Assembly (NCBI GenBank): GCA_020072645.1
Contig: JAIQGK010000012.1
Location: 186,001 to 250,000, forward strand
Reading direction: 5' to 3'
DNA from: Terriglobia bacterium
GTDB lineage: Bacteria > Acidobacteriota > Terriglobia > Terriglobales > Acidobacteriaceae
DNA length: 64,000 bases
Part shown: piece by piece, positions 8,141-16,950 of the stretch
Layout of the letters: every line of letters starts with the position of its first letter
Position numbering within the stretch: position 1 is the first letter of the stretch
The notes under the pieces: model-generated
Databases searched by the model: none
The model's input: the letters and a program-made list of their open reading frames with translations, nothing else
Told to the model about the DNA's origin: nothing
Position numbers and translations under genes: made by a program

Positions 8141-8977
8141 TTATTTCGATTTCGGCTGGTCCAGCACGATTCCGCCGCTGGTTTTCTTTGAAGCTTCTTC
8201 TGCTTTTTTCTTGCGCGCAGCCATGGCCTTGTCACTCCACTCATTGGCCGTCTTTACGTAATCCGCCCGGGTTTCCGCATCGTCACAGGTCATGTCGTTC
8301 GCTTTGCGGCGATAGAGCAGGTTCATATAGGCCATTGCGTCGTCATAGTCCTGGCGCTTGTCAATGGCTGTCTGGAGCATTTTCATGCCTTCATCCACAA
8401 CCTCGCCATCTTTGCTTTTCAACTGATCGCAGAGCTTCTGGCTGCCTTTGCCCTTCAGTTCGTCTTCAACCTTCAGGCCTTCCTTGCTTTTTACGTCTGC
8501 CGCGTCTTTATAGGTCTGGGACCAGTCAATTACGCCCACGGAATAATAAGTTTCCGGATCGTTGGGGTCGGCAGCGATTGCTTTTTTGTAATATTCCCTC
8601 GCCTCATCAAATTTTTTCTGCTGCATGTAGAGGAAGGCGATGCCCTTGAGGCTGGTGACGTTGTTCGGATCGGTCGCCAGCACCTGCTTGTACTGATCAA
8701 TGGCGAGCTGCGCATTACGCAGGTTTTCCGCTGTCTCTACGCCAGGCACATACTGCTGAGCATAAGCGGTGGCGAGATACATTTTGGCAACCTTGAGGTC
8801 GCTATCGAGGCTGACGGCATTTTGGAAATGCCCAATCGCTTCCTCATAATTGGCGCCGCGGAAGGATTGAACGCCCTTGTTAAGTTGATCGCGAGCCTTT
8901 AGTTTGTTGCAACCCGCCGTGCTCAGCAGCGCGGCTGCGACGGCTATTACCGTCACGAGTCGTGCGGTCCTATTCAT
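8141..8977 (-). CDS. TPR-repeat lipoprotein of the TonB/ExbBD unit
   Basis: A 278-residue lipoprotein: Met-Asn-Arg start, hydrophobic stretch and lipobox LLSTAGC with Cys23. AAGGGAG lies about eight bases before ATG 8977, which favours it over the upstream frame to 9055. At least three tetratricopeptide repeats follow, from about residue 30 to 145, including NYEEAIGHFQNAVSLD and KFDEAREYYKKAIAADP. The C-terminus is Lys-rich. It is the last gene of the tonB-exbB-exbD-exbD run and may act as a periplasmic scaffold. Function inferred from context only. Confidence 0.8.
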   Translation of the reverse strand: MNRTARLVTVIAVAAALLSTAGCNKLKARDQLNKGVQSFRGANYEEAIGHFQNAVSLDSDLKVAKMYLATAYAQQYVPGVETAENLRNAQLAIDQYKQVLATDPNNVTSLKGIAFLYMQQKKFDEAREYYKKAIAADPNDPETYYSVGVIDWSQTYKDAADVKSKEGLKVEDELKGKGSQKLCDQLKSKDGEVVDEGMKMLQTAIDKRQDYDDAMAYMNLLYRRKANDMTCDDAETRADYVKTANEWSDKAMAARKKKAEEASKKTSGGIVLDQPKSK

Positions 8978-9088
8978 CTTTGCTGCTCCCTTATCGGAGT
9001 GGAGAAAATTTTTTGCGCCCTGAGGTGGGTAAAACTCACGGGGATGAACGGCCATCCGATCATCCCCATTCTGAGGAGTTAAACCGTA

Positions 9089-9526
9089 TTACTGCCCTGC
9101 TTCGATCTTTGCTGTGATGAGACCGATTCTGTCGATGACATTCGTGCCCCGAGCTATATCGATCACCTGGGCCACATTCTGAAATTCAACGTCAGGATCG
9201 CCTTTTACGAACATTACCCGTTCTGCGCGCGTCTTGAAAATATCAGTCAGCCGCTGCTGCAGATTTTCCTGCGCTACGTCTTCCTGATTGATCTTCAATT
9301 TTACTTTGCCGTTATCCAGTAGAACCTGCACCACCACGGTGCGGTCTGTCTGGGTTTCCGGCTGATGCGGCGGCGGCGGTTGCGGTACCAGCGCCTCAAG
9401 TCCTTTCGGCGTCAGCGGCGTGATGACCATAAAAATGATCAACAGCACCAGCAATACGTCGATCAGCGGCGTGACATTCATATCGCAGGTCTGCCCCCCG
9501 CCTCCTCCGCCAGTTGTCATTGCCAT
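9089..9526 (-). CDS. exbD: ExbD/TolR-type biopolymer transport protein (second copy)
   Basis: Inner-membrane protein with one transmembrane helix (LIDVLLVLLIIFMVITPL) carrying the proton-pathway Asp, then a Pro-rich linker and a periplasmic domain. ATG 9526 is preferred because AGAGGA lies eight bases upstream. The N-terminus carries a Gly run (TTGGGGGG). It follows another exbD with a 34-base gap. Two divergent ExbDs with one ExbB are known from Bacteroidota and Myxococcota TonB systems, where they form mixed channels. Confidence 0.88.
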   Translation of the reverse strand: MAMTTGGGGGGQTCDMNVTPLIDVLLVLLIIFMVITPLTPKGLEALVPQPPPPHQPETQTDRTVVVQVLLDNGKVKLKINQEDVAQENLQQRLTDIFKTRAERVMFVKGDPDVEFQNVAQVIDIARGTNVIDRIGLITAKIEAGQ

Positions 9527-9560
9527 AAAATTAATCCTCTTCTGTTCTGGTTCTGGTCCA

Positions 9561-10001
9561 CTACTGCGGTGGCTTGTTGGCGTCACGCTTCTGTTCAGTC
9601 AACAGGCCCACTTGGTCAACGCCGGCGGAGCGGACGTCGTCAACAACTTCGACCACCCCTTTGTATTTGGCGCGCGCGTCAGCTTTCACAAACACCTGCT
9701 TGTTGGTACGACTGGAAACGCGGTCCTTTACTTTTTGCGTTAACTCTTCAGGCGTTACCTTCTGCGTATCAAGAAACACCTGACCGTCTCTCATCACGGC
9801 GACGATCACGGCATCTTCCTTGTCCGCATCCGGCATAGGCATGGGGTTGGTGGCCTTGGCCAAATCCACTGACTGGCCTTTTTGCAACATGGGCGTGATG
9901 ACCATGAAAATGATCAGCAGCACCAGCATCACGTCCACCATGGGGGTTACGTTGATATTGGAGTTTACTTTTACGCCTTCATTACGAACGCTTATGGCCA
10001 T
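9561..10001 (-). CDS. exbD: ExbD/TolR-type biopolymer transport protein (first copy)
   Basis: A 146-residue ExbD with a short cytoplasmic N-terminus, one helix (MVDVMLVLLIIFMVITPM) with the conserved Asp, and a C-terminal domain ending QVGLLTEQKRDANKPPQ. It shares the NVTPxxDV block with its neighbour but differs elsewhere. It lies 15 bases after exbB, in the order tonB, exbB, exbD, exbD, TPR. Confidence 0.9.
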   Translation of the reverse strand: MAISVRNEGVKVNSNINVTPMVDVMLVLLIIFMVITPMLQKGQSVDLAKATNPMPMPDADKEDAVIVAVMRDGQVFLDTQKVTPEELTQKVKDRVSSRTNKQVFVKADARAKYKGVVEVVDDVRSAGVDQVGLLTEQKRDANKPPQ

Positions 10002-10016
10002 TGCTCAGCTCCCGGC

Positions 10017-10796
10017 TTACCGCCGCACCGTGGTAGCACCGCTCCGCTTCAGGAAGTAATCAACCAGTTCGCTGGATGAGTTGTCCATTTCCACGTCAAA
10101 CGCTTCCACTTTGCCGGTGAAATAGTTGAACATCATCACGGCGGGAATAGCGACGAACAGTCCCAGAGCCGTTGTTACCAGCGCTTCAGAAATACCACCG
10201 GCGACCGCGCCCAGACCTGTGGCCTTCTGCTCAGAGATCTTCTTAAAAGCGTTCAAAATTCCGATAACCGTTCCGAACAGGCCGACGAAAGGCGCTGTGG
10301 ATCCGATGGTGGCCAAACCGCCCAGGCCGCGCTTCAGTTCAGCGTGGACAATGGCTTCCGCCCGTTCCAGCGCGCGCTTGCTGGCTTCAATCTGCTCGCC
10401 GGGAATTTCCGTGGATTCGCCATGGGCCTTGAATTCCTGCAGGCCTGCGGTCACCACTTTGGCCAGATGGCTCTTCTTGTTGCGTTCCGCCACTCGGATG
10501 GCTTCGTCCAGTTTGCCTTCGCGCAAGGCGCCGGCAACCACGGGAGCGAACTGGCGGGATTGTTTGCGGGCGGCGCTGAATGCGATCCAGCGGTCAATCA
10601 TGACGCCAATGGACCACGCCGACATAATAAAGAGAACGACCACGACGACCTGGGCAACCCAGCTCATCTGTTTCCACAAGTGGATGGGGTCCCATCCGAT
10701 AGTGCCGGCATCATCGGCGCCTGCTGCCTGGAGCAGCCAGAAGGCCACCATATGCGCTTTGACGATCATAAGAGTTGCAATATTTGCGACAAGCAT
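10017..10796 (-). CDS. exbB: ExbB/TolQ/MotA-family proton channel
   Basis: The proton channel that powers TonB. This 259-residue protein has a first helix near residues 50-65 (VAQVVVVVLFIMSAWSIGVM), a cytoplasmic helical region, then two helices typical of the family, GGLATIGSTAPFVGLFGTVIG and ALVTTALGLFVAIPAVMMF. AGGAGG lies 13 bases before the ATG, rather far, so the start could be a later Met. It belongs to the tonB-exbB-exbD-exbD-TPR unit. Confidence 0.92.
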   Translation of the reverse strand: MLVANIATLMIVKAHMVAFWLLQAAGADDAGTIGWDPIHLWKQMSWVAQVVVVVLFIMSAWSIGVMIDRWIAFSAARKQSRQFAPVVAGALREGKLDEAIRVAERNKKSHLAKVVTAGLQEFKAHGESTEIPGEQIEASKRALERAEAIVHAELKRGLGGLATIGSTAPFVGLFGTVIGILNAFKKISEQKATGLGAVAGGISEALVTTALGLFVAIPAVMMFNYFTGKVEAFDVEMDNSSSELVDYFLKRSGATTVRR

Positions 10797-10929
10797 GGGT
10801 TTAAGTTTTCCTCCTCAGAACTTTTAATCAATTTATTTTCCGAGAGTGTTGCCCCCTCGCGGGGCGGGACAGAACGGAGAACAGCGCGCGGCTACAGGAC
10901 GCGATGAACCTTCTTCATTCTCGGGGCCG

Positions 10930-10953
10930 GATGGCTGGCATTGACCAGCCATC
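10930..10953 (-). promoter_or_regulatory. perfect hairpin between tonB and exbB
   Basis: GATGGCTGG at 10930-10938 pairs perfectly with CCAGCCATC at 10945-10953 around a six-base loop. No T run follows on the minus strand, so it is not a standard terminator. It may stabilise the tonB message or reduce read-through into exbB. Confidence 0.5.
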
Positions 10954-10975
10954 AGTATTCGTTGAACTAACTGCT

Positions 10976-11695
10976 TTACATATGGAACTGGACTTTAATC
11001 GTTGTTTCCACTTCCACTGGTTCGCCGTTCAAGATGTAAGGTTTGTACTTCCACTGCTTCACGGCATCCATCGCAGCCTGGATGAGAATTGGATGCCCTG
11101 AGGTGGCATGAAGGTTTTCGATTACTCCAGTCTTACTTATGGTTGCTTGCAGCGTCACGTCACCTTGAATGTGGGCAATCCGGGCCATCTGGGGATACGT
11201 CGGCTGTACATCGTGGATCTTCAGTCCGTCAGCAACGCCAGATGAGACGCGTAACTTCTGCGGTGTGGCCACTTTTGGAGGTGGCGCGGCTGAGCCGATA
11301 ATTCCGCCAATGACGCCTCCGGCCGAGCCGCCGGGCACGCCGCCAACCACTCCACCCACTACGCCGGAGTTCTGTTGCGGGGCCTCTTCATGCTCGATCA
11401 TCTGAACTTTTTTGGGAATCTTGCTGGGCGTACGGAGCGACCCGTCTACGATTTCGCTGACTTTCTGCACATGCTGCTGAATTTGTGGGGCAGCCGGGGG
11501 CGGCGGTGGAGGGGGCGGAGGCGGAGCGACGAGCCACGTCGTCAGCTGTCCTTTGGGTAGCGCCTCAGTAAAGATCAGGGGCAGCAGTACCAGAAAACCC
11601 ACCAATCCGAGCTGCACCAGAGTCGAAATCAACCCCGTCCACTTCTGGTTGGTCTTGATTCTGCCTCCGGATTCCATCAGGCTGTCTTCAAACAT
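10976..11695 (-). CDS. tonB: TonB-family energy transducer
   Basis: A 239-residue TonB protein that couples proton motive force to outer-membrane receptors. It has a cytoplasmic start, one membrane helix at about residues 22-44, a run of ten prolines, then Gly/Val-rich low complexity (GVVGGVVGGVPGGSAGG). The TonB C-terminal domain follows (VQPTYPQMARIAHIQGDVTL to VKQWKYKPYILNGEPVEVET). It heads the ExbB/ExbD/ExbD/TPR run. Confidence 0.92.
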   Translation of the reverse strand: MFEDSLMESGGRIKTNQKWTGLISTLVQLGLVGFLVLLPLIFTEALPKGQLTTWLVAPPPPPPPPPPAAPQIQQHVQKVSEIVDGSLRTPSKIPKKVQMIEHEEAPQQNSGVVGGVVGGVPGGSAGGVIGGIIGSAAPPPKVATPQKLRVSSGVADGLKIHDVQPTYPQMARIAHIQGDVTLQATISKTGVIENLHATSGHPILIQAAMDAVKQWKYKPYILNGEPVEVETTIKVQFHM

Positions 11696-11771
11696 GCCGA
11701 TATCTCCAATCCTAGGGGGACTAAGCGATTAACATATTGGACACCGGGACTGCTAGTTTTGCTCCCAACAA

Positions 11772-11787
11772 CCGGAAAATTTTCCGG
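11772..11787. other. 16-base perfect palindrome at the end of secF
   Basis: CCGGAAAATTTTCCGG begins three bases beyond the secF stop. It could be a transcript-end hairpin or a protein-binding site ahead of tonB. There is no adjacent T run. Confidence 0.4.
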
Positions 11788-11789
11788 CC

Positions 11790-12992
11790 CTATACTTTTA
11801 CGCGAACTTTGCCCTTCGCGCCTTGGGTAGGAAGAGGAATTGCTCCTCTTCCTGAGCTTTTTGAACGCCATTCCGTATAAGCCACGAGCATGGGAGCTGC
11901 TACGGCAATCGACGAATACGTACCTATTATGATGCCGACTACCAGGGCAAAGGAAAACCCGTGAAGTACTTCGCCACCAAAAAGATATAACGAGAGCACC
12001 GTCAGGAATGTAAGTCCTGAAGTCAGGATCGTCCGGCTCAGCGTCTGGTTGATGCTCTTATTTACAATCTCCGCCAGACTCTCCCGCCGCATGATCTTTA
12101 CGTTCTCTCGAATGCGATCAAACACCACGATGGTATCGTTCATGGAGTAACCAACAAGGGTTAGAATCGCGGCGATAACAGTAAGGGTTATCTCCTGATT
12201 CGTCAAGGAGAACGCTCCCACTGTGATTAAAGTATCGTGAAAAACCGCTACTACCGCGGCCACGCCGTAGATCATCTCAAACCGGAACCACAGATACACC
12301 AGCATGGCGACCAGTGAAAACAACACAGCGAGTGTGGCCTGTTTCTTTAACTGGCTGCCCACTTGAGGGCCAACAATATCAGCGCTGCGAACTCCGAAAT
12401 CACTGGTGTAAAAGGCCTGTTTTAGTGCATTCAGAACGGCGTCCGGAACCACGCCCTTCAGGTCGTCCATGGATTTAATTACACCGCCATGCTCTTTATC
12501 GCGGAAATCCAGCACGCGGCGTGCCTGCCGATCATATTCCGTAGGCTCGGCATGCAAAGGATCGGCGGCCAATAAAGCGTCCCGGACGGCGGTAAAGCCA
12601 ATCCTGTCACTGTTATTGATGTTCTCTTTGCCCGGAACGGGATTGGTTTCCAGGGCGTTGATAATCTGGTTCTTGCCCTTGGAAAGATCGGCCTCGCTGG
12701 TTTCCTTCAAATCCAGCTTGATCACCACTTCGTTATCGACGGGATTGCCATAGCGCTGGATCGTCGCGTTGTGCAGTCCGGCCTTGTCCAGGGCAGCACG
12801 GGTCGTTTGCACATTTGGCGTGTTGACAAACTTCACGTACACCAGCGTGCCGCCGCGGAAGTCCACGCCCAGCGGAATGCCGTGCCAGAACAACATGGAA
12901 AGGATGCCAGCTATGCTGAATATCAGCGAGAAGCTGAGGAAATACCACTTTTTACCCAGGAAATCGATATTTGTATTGCGAAAAAATTCCAC
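11790..12992 (-). CDS. secF: protein translocase subunit SecF
   Basis: SecF works with SecD and YajC to pull secreted proteins across the inner membrane using proton motive force. The 400-residue protein has an N-terminal helix, the VDFRGGTLVYVKF signature, a periplasmic domain and five further helices (including ILTLVGYSMNDTIVVFDRIREN). The periplasmic loop carries an extra stretch of ~60 residues around 120-190, longer than the usual ~310-residue SecF. It lies 19 bases after secD. Confidence 0.95.
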   Translation of the reverse strand: MEFFRNTNIDFLGKKWYFLSFSLIFSIAGILSMLFWHGIPLGVDFRGGTLVYVKFVNTPNVQTTRAALDKAGLHNATIQRYGNPVDNEVVIKLDLKETSEADLSKGKNQIINALETNPVPGKENINNSDRIGFTAVRDALLAADPLHAEPTEYDRQARRVLDFRDKEHGGVIKSMDDLKGVVPDAVLNALKQAFYTSDFGVRSADIVGPQVGSQLKKQATLAVLFSLVAMLVYLWFRFEMIYGVAAVVAVFHDTLITVGAFSLTNQEITLTVIAAILTLVGYSMNDTIVVFDRIRENVKIMRRESLAEIVNKSINQTLSRTILTSGLTFLTVLSLYLFGGEVLHGFSFALVVGIIIGTYSSIAVAAPMLVAYTEWRSKSSGRGAIPLPTQGAKGKVRVKV

Positions 12993-13011
12993 TTTGTTTT
13001 GACCTTTTGAA

Positions 13012-14634
13012 CTAAATGCTTAAAGCTTCGCCTCGCCCCTTGCGGCTGAGGACAGCATCGAAAATGACGCGGGAAACAAAAACCGCGGTAAACAGGTTGG
13101 CCAGAAGGCCGAAAATCAGCGTAAGACCGAATCCGCTAACTGGCCCAGTGCCCACAAAAAACAGAATCAATGCGGAAACAATGGTCGTGACGTGGGTATC
13201 CAGAATCGTGGTCCAGGCGCGATCAAAGCCCTGGTCCACAGCGGCGGCAGCGGCCTTGCCGCTGCGCAACTCTTCGCGAATGCGTTCAAAAATCAGCACA
13301 TTGGAGTCCACGCCCATACCTACAGTGAGAATCACGCCCGCAATTCCGGGAAGCGTAAGCACCGCGCCAAAGAACCCCATAAAGCCCAGCAGGATTACCA
13401 GGTTCAGAATTAACGCCAGATCGGCATTGACGCCTGCGCCACGGTAATAAATAAGCATGAAAATCAGGACGGCGGTCATTCCGGCAATCGCGGCTTTGAC
13501 GCCTGCGCGGATGGAGTCGGCCCCGAGCGATGGACCAACGGTGCGTTCCGTCAGGTAATGGAGGCTGGCCGGCAGCGCTCCGGAGCGCAGCAGCATGGCC
13601 AGATCTTTAGCGCTCTCTTCTGTAAATCCGCCTTCAATAATGCCGCTATCGTTGATTTGCCCGTTGATGGAAGGAGCCGTAATTACCTTGTTGTCCAGCA
13701 CAATAGCCAGATTGCTGGGATCGGCGCTGTCTTTGCTATGCGCTGCGGTAAACACCCCAAACTTTTTGCCCGCTGCCGCCGTCAGGTAGAAGTTAACGAT
13801 CGGCTCGTTCGTGTCGGGTTTATTGCCTGGATCGGCGCTGCGAATGTCGGTTCCGCTCACCACAGGGACACGGCTCACAATAATGAAGCCGCCTTCTTGC
13901 TCGCCTCTGCGCGGTTTGCTCGGCATGATTACTGAATTCGCCGGCAGAATGCCGTTATGGGCCTGAAGCGCCGCTGCTTCAGTGGGGTAGCTTTGGCCGT
14001 GATCAAGCGCTTCACGCAGTTCCAGCCGCGCCGTTGACTGGATAATTTCCTTCACGCGTCCCGGATCGTCCACGCCGGGAAGCTGGACCAGAATCTGGTT
14101 GTCACCCAGTCCATTTTTCTGGATCAGCGGCTCGCTCACGCCCAGGCTGTCCACGCGGGTGCGGATCGCCTCAATCGACTGTTCCAGCGTGCGATCTTTC
14201 AAATCAGCCAGTTGCTGAGGCTTCATGGTCAGGATCCAGCTGTTGTCCGGCCCGGCAGCCACGTCATATTCCGGCAGGCGGTCGCTTACAATCCCGCGCA
14301 CGGTTGAAGACGCATCCAGGGGAACACCCTTGATCACTACTTTTTCCGGCTGGTTATCCAGCTTGCCGACATCGGCATAGTTGACCTTGGCTTTTTGCAA
14401 CTCGTCTTTCAGAATTTCCGTGGCGTGGTCAGACTGTGCGCCAACAGCGTCATTCACCATCACCTGAAGAATCAGGTGTGTACCGCCCTTCAGATCCAAA
14501 CCCAGATGGATACGATCCAAAAGCGCCGCTTTGAATCCGGCTCCGCTAAGCAGTTTGGGGCCCAGCATGCCATAAACAAAAATTAGAAGGATGGCGACAA
14601 TGATTCCGGTTTTTATAAGTAAGTTTTTCTGCAT
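13012..14634 (-). CDS. secD: protein translocase subunit SecD
   Basis: A 540-residue SecD. It has an N-terminal membrane helix, the DLKGGTHL block, a large periplasmic P1/P4 region and the C-terminal six-helix RND-like part (GMGVDSNVLIFERIREE, then a GFGLTLIFGLLANLFTAVF helix). It sits between yajC (13 bases upstream) and secF, the usual arrangement. Confidence 0.96.
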   Translation of the reverse strand: MQKNLLIKTGIIVAILLIFVYGMLGPKLLSGAGFKAALLDRIHLGLDLKGGTHLILQVMVNDAVGAQSDHATEILKDELQKAKVNYADVGKLDNQPEKVVIKGVPLDASSTVRGIVSDRLPEYDVAAGPDNSWILTMKPQQLADLKDRTLEQSIEAIRTRVDSLGVSEPLIQKNGLGDNQILVQLPGVDDPGRVKEIIQSTARLELREALDHGQSYPTEAAALQAHNGILPANSVIMPSKPRRGEQEGGFIIVSRVPVVSGTDIRSADPGNKPDTNEPIVNFYLTAAAGKKFGVFTAAHSKDSADPSNLAIVLDNKVITAPSINGQINDSGIIEGGFTEESAKDLAMLLRSGALPASLHYLTERTVGPSLGADSIRAGVKAAIAGMTAVLIFMLIYYRGAGVNADLALILNLVILLGFMGFFGAVLTLPGIAGVILTVGMGVDSNVLIFERIREELRSGKAAAAAVDQGFDRAWTTILDTHVTTIVSALILFFVGTGPVSGFGLTLIFGLLANLFTAVFVSRVIFDAVLSRKGRGEALSI

Positions 14635-14647
14635 GTCCTAAACACTC

Positions 14648-14971
14648 TTACGATGGTTTCTTTTCTTCTTCTTCACGATTGATGGAGGTAATTGACGCTT
14701 TTGCCACTTCCAGCCGCAAATTGTCGGGCGGAACTCGCAGATGCACGGCGTCATCCTTGAGCGCGATAACCAGTCCGCGGATTCCGCCGCTGGTGGTCAC
14801 CCGGTCGCCATTCTTCACGCTATTCAATACTTCCTGCCAGCGCTTGGTTTTGCGCTGCTGGAAATAAAATGTGGCAAAAATAAAAAGCAGGGGAAGCAGC
14901 AGGAAGATGCCCAGGCCGCCGCCCGCGCTACCGCCCTGAAACAGAAACATAGTTATTGCGTTATTCATCAT
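14648..14971 (-). CDS. yajC: preprotein translocase subunit YajC
   Basis: A 107-residue single-helix protein of the SecDF-YajC complex. A Gly-rich start leads into helix IFLLLPLLFIFATFYFQQRK, followed by the small cytoplasmic domain with NGDRVTTSGGIRGLV. Two adjacent ATG codons could start it. First gene of the yajC-secD-secF run and downstream of tgt, the same order as in many bacteria. Confidence 0.94.
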   Translation of the reverse strand: MMNNAITMFLFQGGSAGGGLGIFLLLPLLFIFATFYFQQRKTKRWQEVLNSVKNGDRVTTSGGIRGLVIALKDDAVHLRVPPDNLRLEVAKASITSINREEEEKKPS

Positions 14972-15003
14972 TATTCTAGAATGATTGCCTTCACAGCCGC
15001 ACG

Positions 15004-15026
15004 CACACTCGCCTCTCAGGAGTGTG
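15004..15026 (-). other. hairpin between tgt and yajC
   Basis: CACACTC at 15004-15010 pairs with GAGTGTG at 15020-15026 around a nine-base loop. No T run is next to it. It may be a weak transcript boundary or processing site. Confidence 0.3.
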
Positions 15027-15142
15027 AGAGCCTATACCCTGATTGTGACCGCTGATCAAATCCCGCCTGGGACTCCGCACATGACATGCCGGTGCAGGAG
15101 TATTTCGGAGGTTTGCTCTTCTTGACGCTTGAATCAGGGAGC

Positions 15143-16345
15143 TCAGGTCAAGGACACACTTCCTGACAGTATTCCTGAGAGGTCCCCAAGCGTTATAGCA
15201 TGACGCACACTACGCATAGTGTCAAGGTAGAACGCGAGATTATGCACCGTGTTGAGCACGCCGGCCAGCGGCTCTGCTGAAACGAAAAGATGCCGCAGGT
15301 AAGCACGCGTGTATCGCGCACAGACCCGGCAGGCGCATTTAGGGTCGGCCGGGCCTTGGTCCTGCGCATAGCGCGCGTTCTTGATGTTGATTCTTCCCTC
15401 AGAGGTGAATAGCAAACCATGCCGCGCAGCCCGCGTGGGCAGCACACAGTCCATCATGTCCACTCCCATGGCAGCGTACTGTACGATTTCCTCCGGATAC
15501 CCCACACCCATGACGTAGCGCGGCCTGTCCTTTGGGAGTAGCTCCAGCACAGTGGCGATCATTTCCATGGTCTTGGCCCGCGATTCGCCCACGCTCAGCC
15601 CGCCAATGGCGTAACCGGGAAAATCCAGCTCTACTGTCCGTTCGGCCGACTCGCGCCGCAAATCCGCGTACATGCCTCCCTGGACAATGCCGAATAGGGC
15701 AGGCGCGTCTGGTTTCCGATGTCCTGATGATCCGATGTCCCGATGCCCCGATCCAGTCCGTTCAGTTGTCTGCCCCGCAGATATTTGCTGGCTCCACGGA
15801 CACTCATGCTTGTGTGCTTCAAAATAATCCTTCGACCGCTTGGCCCAGCGCAAAGTCATTTCCATCGACTCTCGCGCCCTCTCGCGCTCTGCTGGATGTT
15901 CGGTGCATTCGTCGAACGCCATCACAATATCGGCTCCCAGCGCTATCTGGATTTCCATCGACCGCTCCGGCGTAAACAGGTGCGACGTGCCGTCCAGATG
16001 CGAGCGAAAACTTACGCCCTCTTCCTTCACCTTGCGCAGTTCGCTCAGGCTGAACACCTGGAAGCCGCCGGAATCGGTTAGCAAAGCGCGCTCCCAGCTC
16101 ATGAACTTGTGCAGTCCGCCCAATTTGCGCACCAGCTCATGCCCCGGCCGCAGATACAGATGGTAGGTATTGCCCAGAATGATCTGCGCGCCAAGGTCTT
16201 CAAGGATGTCCTGTGGAACGGCTTTCACCGTTCCCGCTGTGCCTACTGGCATAAATGCAGGCGTTTCTACCGGGCCATGAGCGGTGTGAATAACCGACTG
16301 ACGGGCAGGGCCGGCTTGGGCCTGGATTGTGAAGGGAAGGGACAC
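15143..16345 (-). CDS. tgt: queuine/preQ1 tRNA-guanine transglycosylase
   Basis: Tgt swaps guanine-34 of GUN-anticodon tRNAs for preQ1. Catalytic residues are intact: the DSGGFQVFSL loop (Asp91), the nucleophile Asp299 in DMMDCVLPTRAARHG, and zinc ligands Cys337, Cys339, Cys342 and His368, spaced exactly as in the Zymomonas enzyme. GTG start. Unusual: residues ~181-215, between the EAHKH helix and ALFGIVQGG, are an extra ~30-35-residue Gly/Ser/His-rich segment encoded by short CCGATG-type repeats. Active-site blocks flank it in frame. Confidence 0.95.
   Translation of the reverse strand: MSLPFTIQAQAGPARQSVIHTAHGPVETPAFMPVGTAGTVKAVPQDILEDLGAQIILGNTYHLYLRPGHELVRKLGGLHKFMSWERALLTDSGGFQVFSLSELRKVKEEGVSFRSHLDGTSHLFTPERSMEIQIALGADIVMAFDECTEHPAERERARESMEMTLRWAKRSKDYFEAHKHECPWSQQISAGQTTERTGSGHRDIGSSGHRKPDAPALFGIVQGGMYADLRRESAERTVELDFPGYAIGGLSVGESRAKTMEMIATVLELLPKDRPRYVMGVGYPEEIVQYAAMGVDMMDCVLPTRAARHGLLFTSEGRINIKNARYAQDQGPADPKCACRVCARYTRAYLRHLFVSAEPLAGVLNTVHNLAFYLDTMRSVRHAITLGDLSGILSGSVSLT
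15716..15753. repeat. short CCGATG-type repeats inside tgt
   Basis: The bases are a run of related units: TCCGATG, TCCTGATGA, TCCGATG, TCCCGATG and CCCCGATCC. They encode the odd Ser/Gly/His-rich insertion of Tgt (GSGHRDIGSSGHRKPD) and keep the frame. Confidence 0.65.
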
Positions 16346-16353
16346 AAGAATCT

Positions 16354-16950
16354 ATGGTACAAAATCTCTGGATCGCCAACCCTTTGAAACCCCAAATTCC
16401 AATTCATGAGCACTACGGTGAATTCAAGCCAAACCTGAACGTCCGTAGGATTATCGAGAAGCTGCTGGACTCAATCGATCCGGAGTATCTGCATGGACTA
16501 GGCAGCATAATTCTAACGAGCCAAGCGCAGTTGGCGCGCCGGGGTCGGCGCAAAAAATTCTTGAGCCGGGGCCGAAGGTATCCGGTATCGAGAGTACTTG
16601 GCTTTTATCGCCAGACTTGGAAGGGCCAGCCTGCGAGCATTGAGCTTTATGTGGATAAAATCCTGGCTCAAGCGCCAGGTTGGTGGGCACATGTTCCCCT
16701 TGTGGGTTTTTTCCTGTTTGGGCATGTCCTCTTCCATGAGGTTGGTCATCACCTTCACAAAACAAGGCGCCCCGAGTTTAAAGAGAGAGAAGATGTTGCA
16801 GAAGGATGGGAAAAGAAGCTGACAATCGCCTTTCAAAAACGATATAGACGTGTCATGCCTTTCTTAAGACTTTTGCGGGTGATCATTCGATTGATCCGCG
16901 GCAGACAGGAACCGAAGCCAACACCTTCAATCCACCCACCACGCCGCTAG
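16354..16950 (+). CDS. putative HExxH metalloprotease-like membrane protein
   Basis: I do not recognise the family. The 198-residue protein has a hydrophobic stretch at ~111-127 that runs straight into HEVGHHLH at 128-135, a zincin motif, and Glu150 lies 18 residues after the second His, as in many gluzincins. A basic C-terminal half with a second hydrophobic patch (MPFLRLLRVIIRLI) follows. Its ATG is only eight bases from the divergent tgt start. The last ~8 codons overlap the remnant of a minus-strand gene (16927-17056), so the natural C-terminus may have been altered. Confidence 0.65.
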   Translation: MVQNLWIANPLKPQIPIHEHYGEFKPNLNVRRIIEKLLDSIDPEYLHGLGSIILTSQAQLARRGRRKKFLSRGRRYPVSRVLGFYRQTWKGQPASIELYVDKILAQAPGWWAHVPLVGFFLFGHVLFHEVGHHLHKTRRPEFKEREDVAEGWEKKLTIAFQKRYRRVMPFLRLLRVIIRLIRGRQEPKPTPSIHPPRR

